64,000 nucleotides of DNA from the NCBI RefSeq assembly GCF_021245725.1, contig NZ_JAJGSX010000008.1:62001-126000 (forward strand). The letters are read 5' to 3'. Made by a program: the position numbers and the translations under genes. This DNA comes from Pseudonocardia sp. TRM90224 (GTDB taxonomy: Bacteria; Actinomycetota; Actinomycetes; Mycobacteriales; Pseudonocardiaceae). Shown here one piece after another: positions 1 through 8,700 of the stretch (positions are counted from its first letter, which is position 1; every line of letters starts with the position of its first letter). Below the pieces are notes generated by a model. The model had not been told where the DNA came from. It worked only from the letters and a program-made list of their open reading frames with translations, and did no database searches.

Positions 1-708
1 ACCGGCTCGACCTCCGGCATCGGCGAAGCAATCGCCCGCCGGCTCGCCGCCGACGGAACCGCCGTCGTAGTGCATTCGCGCAGCAGCCGGGACGAAGGTC
101 TCCGCTTGGCCGAGGAGCTCGACGGCACCTACGTGCAGGCCGACCTCGCCGACGAGTCGGCAACGGAAGGCCTGGTCCAGCACGCGCTGGACGCCTACGG
201 ACGGTTGGACGTGCTGGTCAACAACGCCGGGATCAGCTGGCCGATCCCGCATGCCGACCTGGCCGCCGCAACGCCCGCCGACTGGCGCCGGCTGCTCGAG
301 GTCAACCTGATCGCACCGTGGATCCTCTGCACGGCAGCGCGGCCCGCCCTCCGCACGTCGCCGGCACCCGGCGGCGGGAACATCGTCAACATCACCAGCT
401 GGGCGGGGGTCCGTCCCAAAGGCGCGTCGATCCCCTACGCCGCGACGAAGGCGGCGCTCAACCACGTCACTGCGCTGCTCGCCGCGGCCCTCGGACCGGA
501 CGTCAGGGTCAACGCGATCGCGCCGGGGCTGGTCGACACGCCGCTGACCCGCGACTGGGACGACGCCCGCACCCGCTGGAACGAGACGTCGCCGATGCGC
601 CGCCCGGCCCGCCCCGACGACGTCGCCGACCTCGTCGCCGGGGTGCTGGGCAGCCACTACCTCACCGGCGAGGTGATCGTCCTCGCCGGGGGCATGAACC
701 TCCTCTAG
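1..708 (+). CDS. SDR family oxidoreductase, 5' end outside the window
   Basis: Short-chain dehydrogenase/reductase using NAD(P)H. The reading frame is open from base 1, where it already encodes the cofactor-binding glycine motif TGSTSGIG, so only a few N-terminal residues are missing; the first internal GTG at 70 is not the real start. Further family marks are LVNNAGIS (the NNAG motif), the catalytic serine in NITSWAG, the YAATK catalytic Tyr/Lys pair and the RVNAIAPG segment after it. The protein ends in the usual GEVIVLAGGMNLL tail of classical SDRs with SDYLTG-like C-termini. Substrate cannot be told from sequence. It converges on the gene at 718 with a 9-bp gap. Confidence 0.93.
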   Translation, partial: TGSTSGIGEAIARRLAADGTAVVVHSRSSRDEGLRLAEELDGTYVQADLADESATEGLVQHALDAYGRLDVLVNNAGISWPIPHADLAAATPADWRRLLEVNLIAPWILCTAARPALRTSPAPGGGNIVNITSWAGVRPKGASIPYAATKAALNHVTALLAAALGPDVRVNAIAPGLVDTPLTRDWDDARTRWNETSPMRRPARPDDVADLVAGVLGSHYLTGEVIVLAGGMNLL

Positions 709-717
709 CGGCGCGCC

Positions 718-1212
718 TCACCAGCGGCGGACCGAGTGGACGTCGAGGTCGGTGAACTCGGCGTCGCCCTCGGCCAGCTCGGCGAGCTTGGCCGCGAACG
801 CGCTGGTGGCGGGGTGCTTCGAGTTGGTCATGGCCGACTCGTAGTCGGGGAAGGCGACCACCTCGACATACCGGCCCGGGTCGTTGCGGTCGGCGCCGAC
901 GGCACCCCACTGCGCGGTGCGGTCCGCCCCGATGGCCGCGGCCCACTCGTCACCGAGCGCCTCCATCTCGTCGGCGTGCTGCGTCCGGAACGCGATGAGC
1001 TGCAGGAAGGTGCCCGGCTCCAGCGTGGCATCGGCGTCCTCGGTCAGCATCGAGCGCAGCCCGTCGCGCAGCGCCTCGTCGTCGGTGTGCCCGTGCACGT
1101 CGACGGCGTGGGCGGCCGCGGCGCGCAGCACCTCCTCGGGCTCCCCGACGATCACCAGCGAACAACCCGACTCGCTGGGCATGGTGCGGCAGTCCATCTT
1201 CATCCTGGTCAT
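718..1212 (-). CDS. DUF1059-type N-terminus joined to an ABM-like dimeric barrel domain
   Basis: Small cytosolic protein of 164 residues. Residues 1-60 resemble DUF1059 (small metal-binding-like proteins with a conserved CRTMPSESGCSL start and a HAVDVHGH segment). Residues 70-164 look like an antibiotic-biosynthesis-monooxygenase/EthD-type barrel (FLQLIAFRTQHADEMEALGDEW and ending in VEVVAFPDYESAM with a DVHSVRRW tail). The ATG at 1212 is chosen because GAGGAG lies 6 nt upstream; the open frame continues to 1401 without a better ribosome site. It is divergent from the SnoaL-like gene at 1339. The biochemical function is not evident. Confidence 0.8.
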   Translation of the reverse strand: MTRMKMDCRTMPSESGCSLVIVGEPEEVLRAAAAHAVDVHGHTDDEALRDGLRSMLTEDADATLEPGTFLQLIAFRTQHADEMEALGDEWAAAIGADRTAQWGAVGADRNDPGRYVEVVAFPDYESAMTNSKHPATSAFAAKLAELAEGDAEFTDLDVHSVRRW

Positions 1213-1338
1213 GGCGGACTCCTCAACGGGGGTTTGGAGCTTCGAGAAGCCCACCACGGTACTCAGGATGTGACCTGCGTCATACCGCCCAACAGAGCAC
1301 GCCCGGATCCTGTCGGTCCCCGCTGGTAGACAGCTCGC

Positions 1339-1680
1339 GTGGAGAAGGCGGGCGAACCGGAGGACCTGAGCCGGCTCTTCATCGAGCGGGTCAACACGCA
1401 CGACGTCGACGGGCTGGTCGAGCTGTACGAACCCGATGCCGTACTGGCCACGCCCGATGGCGGCACCGCGCGTGGCGCCGCGGAGATCCGCGCGTTCTAT
1501 GCGGCGCTGATCAGCACGAAGCCGGTGTTCAGCGCCGGGCGGCAGTGGCCGGCGCTGAGGGTGGGCGACATCGCGCTGACGTCGTCACGCTTGCCCGGCG
1601 GAGGGGCGACGGCGGAGATCGCACGATGTCAGCCCGACGGGTCCTGGCGCTGGTTGGCCGACCGGCCGAGCGTTACTTAG
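1339..1680 (+). CDS. SnoaL/NTF2-like small protein (SgcJ/YybH type)
   Basis: 113-residue single-domain protein of the NTF2-like cone fold. The N-terminal pattern LFIERVNTHDVDGLVELYEPDAV followed by GAAEIRAFYAAL is the standard helix-turn-helix lead-in of SnoaL-like/DUF4440 proteins; the C-terminus ends GSWRWLADRPS, also typical. The GTG at 1339 lies exactly 6 nt after TAGACA (1327-1332), the spacing expected of a leaderless promoter, and no Shine-Dalgarno is present. The stop overlaps the stop of the convergent TetR gene by 8 bp. Catalytic role unknown; members include cyclases, isomerases and unknown stress proteins. Confidence 0.8.
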   Translation: MEKAGEPEDLSRLFIERVNTHDVDGLVELYEPDAVLATPDGGTARGAAEIRAFYAALISTKPVFSAGRQWPALRVGDIALTSSRLPGGGATAEIARCQPDGSWRWLADRPSVT

Positions 1681-2320
1681 CCAGCAAGCCGGCCAGGATC
1701 CGACGCAGCGCACCGGGGAGCGGGTCGCCGCCGTCGGGCGCCAGATCCAGCGCCGCGAGATGCGGATGCTTGCCCGCGGCCGCGACATGGGCGATGTACC
1801 GAGCGCTGCGGAGCATGTCGGCCGGCGACGCCTCGGCCTGCGCCGCCGCTGCGACCACGGAGTTGAGCATCGCCATCGCGACCATCTTGTCGCCGTCGGC
1901 GGCGGGGTGGTCGGCGAGGACGGCGAGGAAGTGCTCGGTCACGTCGATGCCGTTCGGACCGACCACCGGCCTGGTGAGCACCAGCTCGGCCAGCCAGGGG
2001 TGGCGGCGGAAGATCTCGCGGGCCTGCAGCCCGTGCGCGACGAGGTCGGAGAGCCAGTCGCCCGACGGCTCGCCGAGCTGGAACTCGGCGTAGACGTGGT
2101 CGGCCATCAGGTCGAGCAGGTCGTCGCGGTTGTCGACGTACCGGTACAGCGAGCCGGCCCCGGTGCCGAGCTCGGCGGCCACGTGGCGCATCGACACGCC
2201 GGCGAGCCCGTCGCGGTCGGCCAGCCGCACCGCGGCCTCGGTGATCTCGGCGCGGCTGCGGCTCGGCGGCCGCCCGACGCCGGAGACCTCGGGCCGCATC
2301 CAGATCAGCTCCGGCTCCAT
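1673..2320 (-). CDS. TetR family transcriptional regulator
   Basis: 215-residue DNA-binding repressor. The N-terminal helix-turn-helix runs over residues 18-65 (RAEITEAAVRLADRDGLAGV, then MRHVAAELGTGAGSLYRYVDNRDDLL), the standard TetR arrangement. The remainder is the helical ligand-binding and dimerisation half, with a FRRHPWLAELV segment seen in TetR_C proteins that control exporters or tailoring genes. ATG at 2320 is supported by GGGAGG at 6-11 nt upstream; the open frame extends much further but through the hairpin and the next gene. It lies downstream of the PEP mutase-like gene on the same strand but is separated from it by a strong terminator hairpin. Target genes are not identifiable. 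Confidence 0.92.
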   Translation of the reverse strand: MEPELIWMRPEVSGVGRPPSRSRAEITEAAVRLADRDGLAGVSMRHVAAELGTGAGSLYRYVDNRDDLLDLMADHVYAEFQLGEPSGDWLSDLVAHGLQAREIFRRHPWLAELVLTRPVVGPNGIDVTEHFLAVLADHPAADGDKMVAMAMLNSVVAAAAQAEASPADMLRSARYIAHVAAAGKHPHLAALDLAPDGGDPLPGALRRILAGLLAK

Positions 2321-2385
2321 GCGCCTCCCTCGTTCGCGAACATCGTATGCGATGCAGGCCGGGAGGCGCGTCGGGTCGTCCACCC

Positions 2386-2456
2386 CAACTTCCCCACCGT
2401 TTTGGGTGGATGCGCGCCGAAAACGCGCGCATGTGCCCAGAACGGTGGGGAAGTTG
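2386..2456 (-). terminator. Hairpin A1 after the PEP mutase-like gene (repeat family A)
   Basis: Left arm 2386-2406 (CAACTTCCCCACCGTTTTG plus GG) pairs with right arm 2436-2456; 20 of 21 positions are complementary. A second inner stem (ATGCGCG/CGCGCAT at 2410-2416/2426-2432) closes the loop. The hairpin begins 5 nt after the stop codon of the minus-strand gene at 2461. No U-tract follows, as is common for actinobacterial terminators. The same outer arm sequence recurs at 34145 and 37134. Confidence 0.75.
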
Positions 2457-2460
2457 TCGT

Positions 2461-3216
2461 TCAGGTGCGGAGCTTCTGGACCGCGGACGCGAAGTCCGCC
2501 AGCGCCGTCCGGTAGAAGCGCGGGCCGTACGACACCCGAGCCACCCCGATCTCGCGGAGCGTGGCGAGGTCGAGCTCGTTGCCGGTGTTCCCGTTGACGG
2601 GGCCGGGCAGCTCGGCGACAAGAGCGGTGATGTCGCTCTTGCGGCCAACGCCGATCGGGTAGATGCAGGCGGCGCCGGCCTCGCGGTAGAGCCGGCCCCG
2701 GCGGACCGCTTCCGCCACGCGGTCCGCCTCGTCGACGCGCCCGGGCAGGAAGGTGTCGACCCGGGCGTTGATCACGATCGGGACGCCCGCGTCGTCGGCC
2801 GCCGCGCGGACGTCGGCGAGCCACTGGGCGTGCGGTTCCGCGTCGAGGAGCCCGCCTGCGGAGTGGTCGGTGTCCTCCAGGTTGCAGCCGACCACGCCGA
2901 TCTCCAGCAACCGGTCGACCAGCTCGCGCGGCTGCATGCCGTAGCCGCCTTCGGCGTCGACGGTCACCGGCACCGAGACGGCACCCGCGACCCGTCCCGC
3001 CGCGGCGAACATCTCCTGCCACGGCGCGCCCTGGCCGTCGGGGAAGCCGAGCATCTGCGAGACGGCGGCACTGGCCGTCGCAACCGCGGGGAAGCCCGCA
3101 TCGGCCACGACCGCCGCGCTCGCCGCGTCCCACACGTTGGGCAGCACCAGCATCTCGCCGGTGTGCAGCTCGCGGAGCCGCTCGGCCTGCGCCTTCAGAT
3201 CCGTCACATCAGCCAT
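2461..3216 (-). CDS. Isocitrate lyase/PEP mutase family protein
   Basis: 251-residue TIM-barrel enzyme of the PEP mutase/isocitrate lyase superfamily (C-C bond lyases and oxaloacetate-decarboxylase-like members). Visible marks are LVLPNVWDAASAAVVADAGFPAVAT near the N-terminus, the substrate/Mg region VTVDAEGGYG, GCNLEDTDH, and INARVDTFL; the C-terminus carries GVARVSYGPRFYR. The exact KKCGH-type catalytic loop of true isocitrate lyase is absent, so this is the short PEP-mutase-like subfamily with unknown substrate. ATG at 3216 has GGAGG 7 nt upstream and overlaps the stop of the upstream MFS gene by 8 bp, implying translational coupling in a sigma factor-exporter-lyase operon. Confidence 0.88.
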   Translation of the reverse strand: MADVTDLKAQAERLRELHTGEMLVLPNVWDAASAAVVADAGFPAVATASAAVSQMLGFPDGQGAPWQEMFAAAGRVAGAVSVPVTVDAEGGYGMQPRELVDRLLEIGVVGCNLEDTDHSAGGLLDAEPHAQWLADVRAAADDAGVPIVINARVDTFLPGRVDEADRVAEAVRRGRLYREAGAACIYPIGVGRKSDITALVAELPGPVNGNTGNELDLATLREIGVARVSYGPRFYRTALADFASAVQKLRT

Positions 3217-4672
3217 CGATGGCCTCCAGGTTGGGTTGTTGTGCGATCGGAGGGGCGTGGTCCGGCGGCGGTGCGGCAGGCCGCCGGCTCGGCATGCCGA
3301 GCGCAACGATCATGCCGACGACCGCGATCACCGCGACCGTACCCATCGCCGCGGTGAAGCCCGTCGTGAACTCCGCGACCGAGCTGTACCCGCCGAGACC
3401 GGCGAAGACGGCGACCGACACGGCGACGCCGAAGACACCGCCCAGGATCCGCAGCATCATGAACGCGCCCGACGCCTGCCCGACCTCCGCCGGCCGCACG
3501 GCCCCGACCACCGCCTTCTGCGCCGCCGGCATGGCCATGGTCAGGCCCACGCCGCCGACGATCAGCCCCGGCAGCAGGTCGAGGTAGCCGGTGCCGGTGC
3601 TGTGCTCACCCTGGCTGGTCACGAGCGCGATCCAGCCCATGCCGACGGCCTGGAGCAGGAGCCCGCCGACGACGAACGTCCGCTCGCCGAACCGGTCGAC
3701 CAGCCGGCCGGAGATCGGCGCGCACACCATCAGCGTCGCCGTCCACGGCATCAGCAGCAGCCCGGCGCCGAGCGGGCCCTGCCCGAGCACGGTCTGGAAG
3801 TACTGCGCGAGGAAGAACAGCGTGCCGTACAGCGAGGCGAACACGCAGAAGTTGGCCGGGTTCGCCGTCGCGAAGGCCCGCAGCGCGAAGAACCGCATCG
3901 GCAGCATCGGCGTCGCCGTCCGCCGTTCCCAGCCGACGAACGCCACCACCAGCGCGGCACCGAGCACGAGCGCGCCCAGCACCTCGGCGCTGCCCCAGCC
4001 GGCCGCGCCGCCCCGGACGAGACCCCACACGATGCCGAACGCACCGGCGGTCACGAGCAGCACTCCGCCGAGGTCGAAGCGGGTGTTCGGACCGACGCTC
4101 TCCGCGATCCGGCGAGCAGCGAGCAGCATCGCGACGACCCCGATCGGCAGGTTCAGCCAGAAGATCCACTGCCAGGCCAGCCCGTCGGCGATCGCACCAC
4201 CGATGAACGGGCCGCTGAACGTCGCCAGCCCGGTGAGACCCAGGTACAGCCCCATCGCCCGGCCCCGCTGCTGCGGCGGGAACGCCGCGCTGAGCAGGGT
4301 GAGCGAGAGCGGCAGCACCAGAGCCGCGCCGGCACCTTGCACCGCGCGGGCCGCGATCAGCACCCCGATCGTCGGGGAGAGCGCGCAGGCCACCGACGCG
4401 ACCGTGAAGACGGCGAGCCCGGCGCCGAACATCCGGCGCCGCCCGAACCGGTCGCCGAGCGCGGCACCGGTCAGCAGCAGCACCGCGAACGTCAGGCTGT
4501 AGGCGTTGACGGTCCATTCGAGGGACTCGACTGATGCCGCCAGATCGTGCCTGATCGTCGTCAGCGTGGTGGTCACGACGAGGGCGTCCAGCGACATCAT
4601 GAAAGACGCGAGCGACGCGAGCCCCAGCACCCATTTCTGGGCATGCGTCATCGGCTCGACCTTATGGTTCAC
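3209..4672 (-). CDS. MFS drug exporter, DHA2 (EmrB/QacA) family
   Basis: 487-residue inner-membrane proton antiporter with about 14 predicted transmembrane segments. Family marks: LASFMMSLDALVVTTTLTTI in the first helix, the motif A-type loop GAALGDRFGRRRMF after helix 2, ARAVQGAGAALVLPLSLTLL in helix 4, and motif C-like LGLTGLATFSGPFIGGAIAD in helix 5. The GTG at 4672 has GGAG 6 nt upstream; an internal ATG eight codons on is a weaker alternative. It lies 20 bp after the ECF sigma gene and overlaps the next gene, so the three are probably one transcript. Substrates likely are amphipathic drugs or a metabolite; none is indicated by sequence. Confidence 0.93.
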   Translation of the reverse strand: MNHKVEPMTHAQKWVLGLASLASFMMSLDALVVTTTLTTIRHDLAASVESLEWTVNAYSLTFAVLLLTGAALGDRFGRRRMFGAGLAVFTVASVACALSPTIGVLIAARAVQGAGAALVLPLSLTLLSAAFPPQQRGRAMGLYLGLTGLATFSGPFIGGAIADGLAWQWIFWLNLPIGVVAMLLAARRIAESVGPNTRFDLGGVLLVTAGAFGIVWGLVRGGAAGWGSAEVLGALVLGAALVVAFVGWERRTATPMLPMRFFALRAFATANPANFCVFASLYGTLFFLAQYFQTVLGQGPLGAGLLLMPWTATLMVCAPISGRLVDRFGERTFVVGGLLLQAVGMGWIALVTSQGEHSTGTGYLDLLPGLIVGGVGLTMAMPAAQKAVVGAVRPAEVGQASGAFMMLRILGGVFGVAVSVAVFAGLGGYSSVAEFTTGFTAAMGTVAVIAVVGMIVALGMPSRRPAAPPPDHAPPIAQQPNLEAIDG

Positions 4673-4692
4673 GAAATCTCCAGGTCAGACGT

Positions 4693-5709
4693 TCAGTCGC
4701 GCAGCGAGCGCGGGAAACCGAAGCTGCTCAGCAGCGAGTTGTCGAGGAAGCGCGTCAGCGTGCTGATCCGGTCGCCTTCCAAGGTCAGCACGATCACGCC
4801 GTGCGCGTGCAGGATCGGCGTCCGCGGGTCGCGCAGGTAACAGCCGAACGCCGGCTGCCCGTTCGCCCGGGTCGGCACCAGCACGTGCCGGAAGCAGCCG
4901 CGCATGGCGACGGTCTCCAGGAAGTGCCGGACGTCGTCGACGCCGTGGTATTCCAGCGGCAGCGGCGGCATCGTCAGCCACGCGTCGTCGGTCAGCATGG
5001 CGACGACCCCGTCGATGTCGCCCGCTTCGAAGGCGCGGACGAACCCGTCGACGACACGCCGCTCCTGCGGCGAGTTCGGCAACGGCGCCCGCTCCCGGTC
5101 GGCGGGCGGGAGCTCGCGCGCCAGCGTGCTCCGCGCGCGGGTCAGCGCGCTGTTCACTGCGTTCTCGGTCGCGCCGATCATCGACGCGACCTCGGCGGCG
5201 CGGAAGCCCAGCACGTCGCGCAGCACCAGCACGACCCGCTGCCGCGCCGGCAGCTGCTGCAACGCCGTGAGGAACGCCAGCGACACCGACTCCCTCGACT
5301 CGTAGCGCGCCTCCGGCCCGGGCACGTCGTCGACGAGCTCGTCGAGCAGCACGTCGGGGTACGGCTCGAGCCAGCTCGGTTCGGCCCTGCGGCGCGTCGG
5401 CTCCGGCAACGGGACCTCCGATCGGTAGGCCGCCAGCTGCTCCGGCGGCCGCCGGGAGCCTCCCCGCAGCGCGTTGAGGCAGCGGTTGGTGGCGATCCGG
5501 TAGAGCCAGGTACGCACCGACGCGCGCTCCTCGTAGCCGCCGATCCCCCGCCACGCCGCCAGCAACGTCTCCTGCAGCACGTCCTCGGCGTCCTGCACCG
5601 AGCCGAGGATGCGGTAGCAGTGCACCTGCAACTCACGCCGGTACGGCTCGACGAGCAGACGGAACGCCTCGCCATCCCCTGCGCGCGCCGCGGCAAGCAT
5701 CTCCAGCAT
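4693..5709 (-). CDS. ECF-type sigma-70 factor with C-terminal SnoaL-like domain
   Basis: 338 residues. Region 2 (residues 5-75: LLVEPYRRELQVHCYRILGS, DAEDVLQETLLAAWRG, VRTWLYRIATNRCLN) and region 4 (about 145-200: LTALQQLPARQRVVLVLRDV, VASMIGATENAVNSALTRAR) are intact. Residues 215-335 form an NTF2/SnoaL-like domain (VDGFVRAFEAGDIDGVVAML), the layout of the SigG/SigJ-like ECF groups in which this tail replaces a separate anti-sigma factor. No anti-sigma gene is next to it. ATG at 5709 has GAGGAG 6 nt upstream; a longer in-frame start at 5787 lacks one. It heads a run with the exporter and lyase and lies 82 bp downstream of the NRPS operon on the same strand. Confidence 0.92.
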   Translation of the reverse strand: MLEMLAAARAGDGEAFRLLVEPYRRELQVHCYRILGSVQDAEDVLQETLLAAWRGIGGYEERASVRTWLYRIATNRCLNALRGGSRRPPEQLAAYRSEVPLPEPTRRRAEPSWLEPYPDVLLDELVDDVPGPEARYESRESVSLAFLTALQQLPARQRVVLVLRDVLGFRAAEVASMIGATENAVNSALTRARSTLARELPPADRERAPLPNSPQERRVVDGFVRAFEAGDIDGVVAMLTDDAWLTMPPLPLEYHGVDDVRHFLETVAMRGCFRHVLVPTRANGQPAFGCYLRDPRTPILHAHGVIVLTLEGDRISTLTRFLDNSLLSSFGFPRSLRD

Positions 5710-5791
5710 GGCGTCTCCTCTCTCTCGAAAGATTTGACACCGCCCGACCGCAAAACTGGTCGCTCTGCCGCCGAATTCGCACCTCACACCA

Positions 5792-8700
5792 TCAGCTGTG
5801 TGGCGTCGACCTGCCTTCCAGCGCCGCGAGCCCCACCAGATCGTCCGCCACCGCGTCCGGCACCGTCTCGTCGAACCACCGCAGCCGGCTGCGCCGCAGC
5901 GTCACCACGACGAGCACCGCGATGCACAACGCGAAGGCGACGTAGAGCAACCCGATGCCCCGCCCCTCCCCCACGCCGATCACCGCACCGACGCTCGACG
6001 CCAACACCCCGTCCGGCGCCAGCAGCGGCTCCGCCACCGCCGCCCCGTACGGCGCGACCAGCCCGAACCCGATCGGCAGCGTCGACCACGCGATCATCGT
6101 GTTGAGCGAGAAGACGCGCCCGTGGAACCGTTGTGGCACCTTGGTCTGCACGATCGTCGCGTAGGTGCCGTTGAGCAGCGAGAGCGAGAGCGCCATCCCG
6201 AACGCGCCGGCCGCGATCACCCAAAGTTCTGCGCGCAGGCCGGTGACCAGGCAGAACGCCGAGAGCACCAGCGTCGCGAGCAGCACCCCTCGCATCCGCC
6301 GCCGTGCCGGCCCGCCCCACACCGTCATCGTGAGCCCGCCCACCGCGAACCCGGCGCCCGAGAGGAACGAGACGACGGCGACGTCGTCGAGCGTCCCGAA
6401 CGAGAGCACCAGCGGCGATATCATCAAGAACAGCGGCGAGAGGAAGATGTTCAGCACCGCGAAGAACACCAGCATCGCGCGGAAGTCGGGGTTGCCCCAG
6501 CTCAGCCGGAACCCGTGGGCGATCTCGGCGAGCACCGACTCCTTGCGCCGCCACGCCATGGTCCGCGGGAACCGCACGAACGCGACGACGGCGATCGCAA
6601 ACGCGTAGCTCACGACGTCGATGATCAGGATGCCCGCAAGCCCGATCACCGCCATCAACCCGACGGCCACCAGCGGCACGATCAGCTGCGCGGTCCCGCC
6701 GACGAGCTGCACCACACCGTTGGCGTGCCCGAGGTAGCGCTTCGGGACGAGCTGCGCCGTTGCCGACGAGTACGCCACCCGCTGGAACGTCAGCGCGACC
6801 GACAGCGCGGCGAGCAGCGGGTAGATGTGCCAGATCTGCAGGTTGCCCGTCCACAGCAGCACCCCCAGCACGAGCTGCGTGCCGCCGGCGGCGACGTCAC
6901 CGCAGAGGATCACGGTGCGCCGGTCGGAGCGGTCGACTATCGCGCCCACGAGCGGCGCCACCAGCAGGCCCGGTACCAGCCCGATCACGGCGAACAGCGC
7001 GAACTGGGCGAGCGAGCCGGTGGTCAGGTAGATCCAGATCGGGATCGCGAACTCGGTCAGCGCCGAACCGGTCATGGAGATCAGCTGGCCGGCCGCGACC
7101 GCGAGGAAGCGGCGCATGCTCGGGTCCGCCCGTCGTTGCGCGGGGGTGCTGCTCCCGGTCGAGCTGCCGACGAACCGCCAGCCGGCGCCGCCCAGCTCCG
7201 CGGTCGCTCCCAAGCGCAGCGCCACGTGCGTGCTCGTGATGATCTCCGCAAGCTCGGCGGCGCGGTACTTCTGGAAATAGTGCCCGGCCTCCTCGATCAC
7301 GACAGCCGCCGTCGTGTCGGTGAGGTGGTGCCACTCGCGGAAGCGTTCCTCGTAGAACTCCGACGACGGGTCGCGCTCGCCCGCGACGCTGATCACCGGC
7401 GCCCGCAACCGCGCGGCGCCGTTCTCGTACAGGCCGGTGAAGTACTCCTCGGCCGCCTCGGTGTCGCGGCGCGTGTTGCGGACGATCTGCCGCGCCTGCG
7501 CCGGGTCCAGGTCGCCCATCGAGAGGCCCATCGACGTGAGCCAGTTCGCGTAGTTCCGGTCGTTGCGCAGGTAGTCCATCCCGGCCAGCCGGGCCAGCGC
7601 GGCAACGCCACCGCGCCCTGGCCGGGCGAACGGGAAGATCGCCCCGATGTAGACGGCCTCCGGCGCCCGGCCGGCGGCCTCCAGCCGGGTCGCGATCTCC
7701 ACGGCCATCGCCGACCCGACGCCGCAGTGCCCGTAGATCACCACCGGCCCGGCGATCCGCTCCTGGATCTCCTCGACGCACCGCGCCGCGACGACCTCCA
7801 GCGGCTGCTGCTCCTCGTCGATGCCGACGTCGTGCCCGGGGATGGCGAGCGACCACAACGCGTGTGTGGCCGGCAGCGCGTCGGCGAGCGGCTGGTAGAC
7901 CATCGCGCTCCCGCCGCCGTACGGCACGCAGACGAAGGTCAGCTCCGGCTCACCCCGCGCCGGCGTGAGCCGGTGCAGCACACCCCGCGGCCCGCGCTCC
8001 GATCCGTCGACGTGCGCCGCCAACTCCCGCACGGTCGGGTGCGTGAACAGGTCCATCACCGCCACCGGCGCCGCGCCCTCCGGCAGCAGCCTGCGCAGCC
8101 GGGCGACAACCTTGATCGCCAGCAGCGAGTGCCCGCCGGCGTCGAAGAAGTTGTCGTCGACGCCGACCGGCCGCTCCAGCACGTGCTCCCAGGCCTCGAC
8201 GAGCAGGCGTTCGGTCGCCGTGCTCGGCGTGGTCCGCCCTGACGCAGGCGCCTGCTCGGGCGCCGGCAGGCGCGCGCGGTCGACCTTGCCGTTGGCGGTC
8301 AGCGGCAACCGTTCCAGCACGACGAACCGCGACGGCACCATGTACGCCGGCAGGGCCGCAGCGAGATGCGCGCGCAGCCGCACCGGGTCCGGGCCGCACC
8401 CCGACGCCACGACGTAACCCACGAGCGTGGCCGCATTGCCGCTGCCGTGCGTCGCGACGACGCACTCCTCGACGTCGTGATGCCGCTGCAGGTGCGCCTC
8501 GATCTCACCCAGCTCGATGCGGTAGCCGCGGATCTTCACCTGCGCGTCGACCCGCCCGAGGAACTCGATCAGGCCACCGTCGTGGTACCTGCCGAGATCG
8601 CCCGTGCGGTAGAGCCGCTCGCCGGTCCGCGGGTGCACGACGAACGACGCGGCCGTCCGCTCGGGGTCGTTCCAGTAGCCGCGCGCGACGCCGTCGCCGC

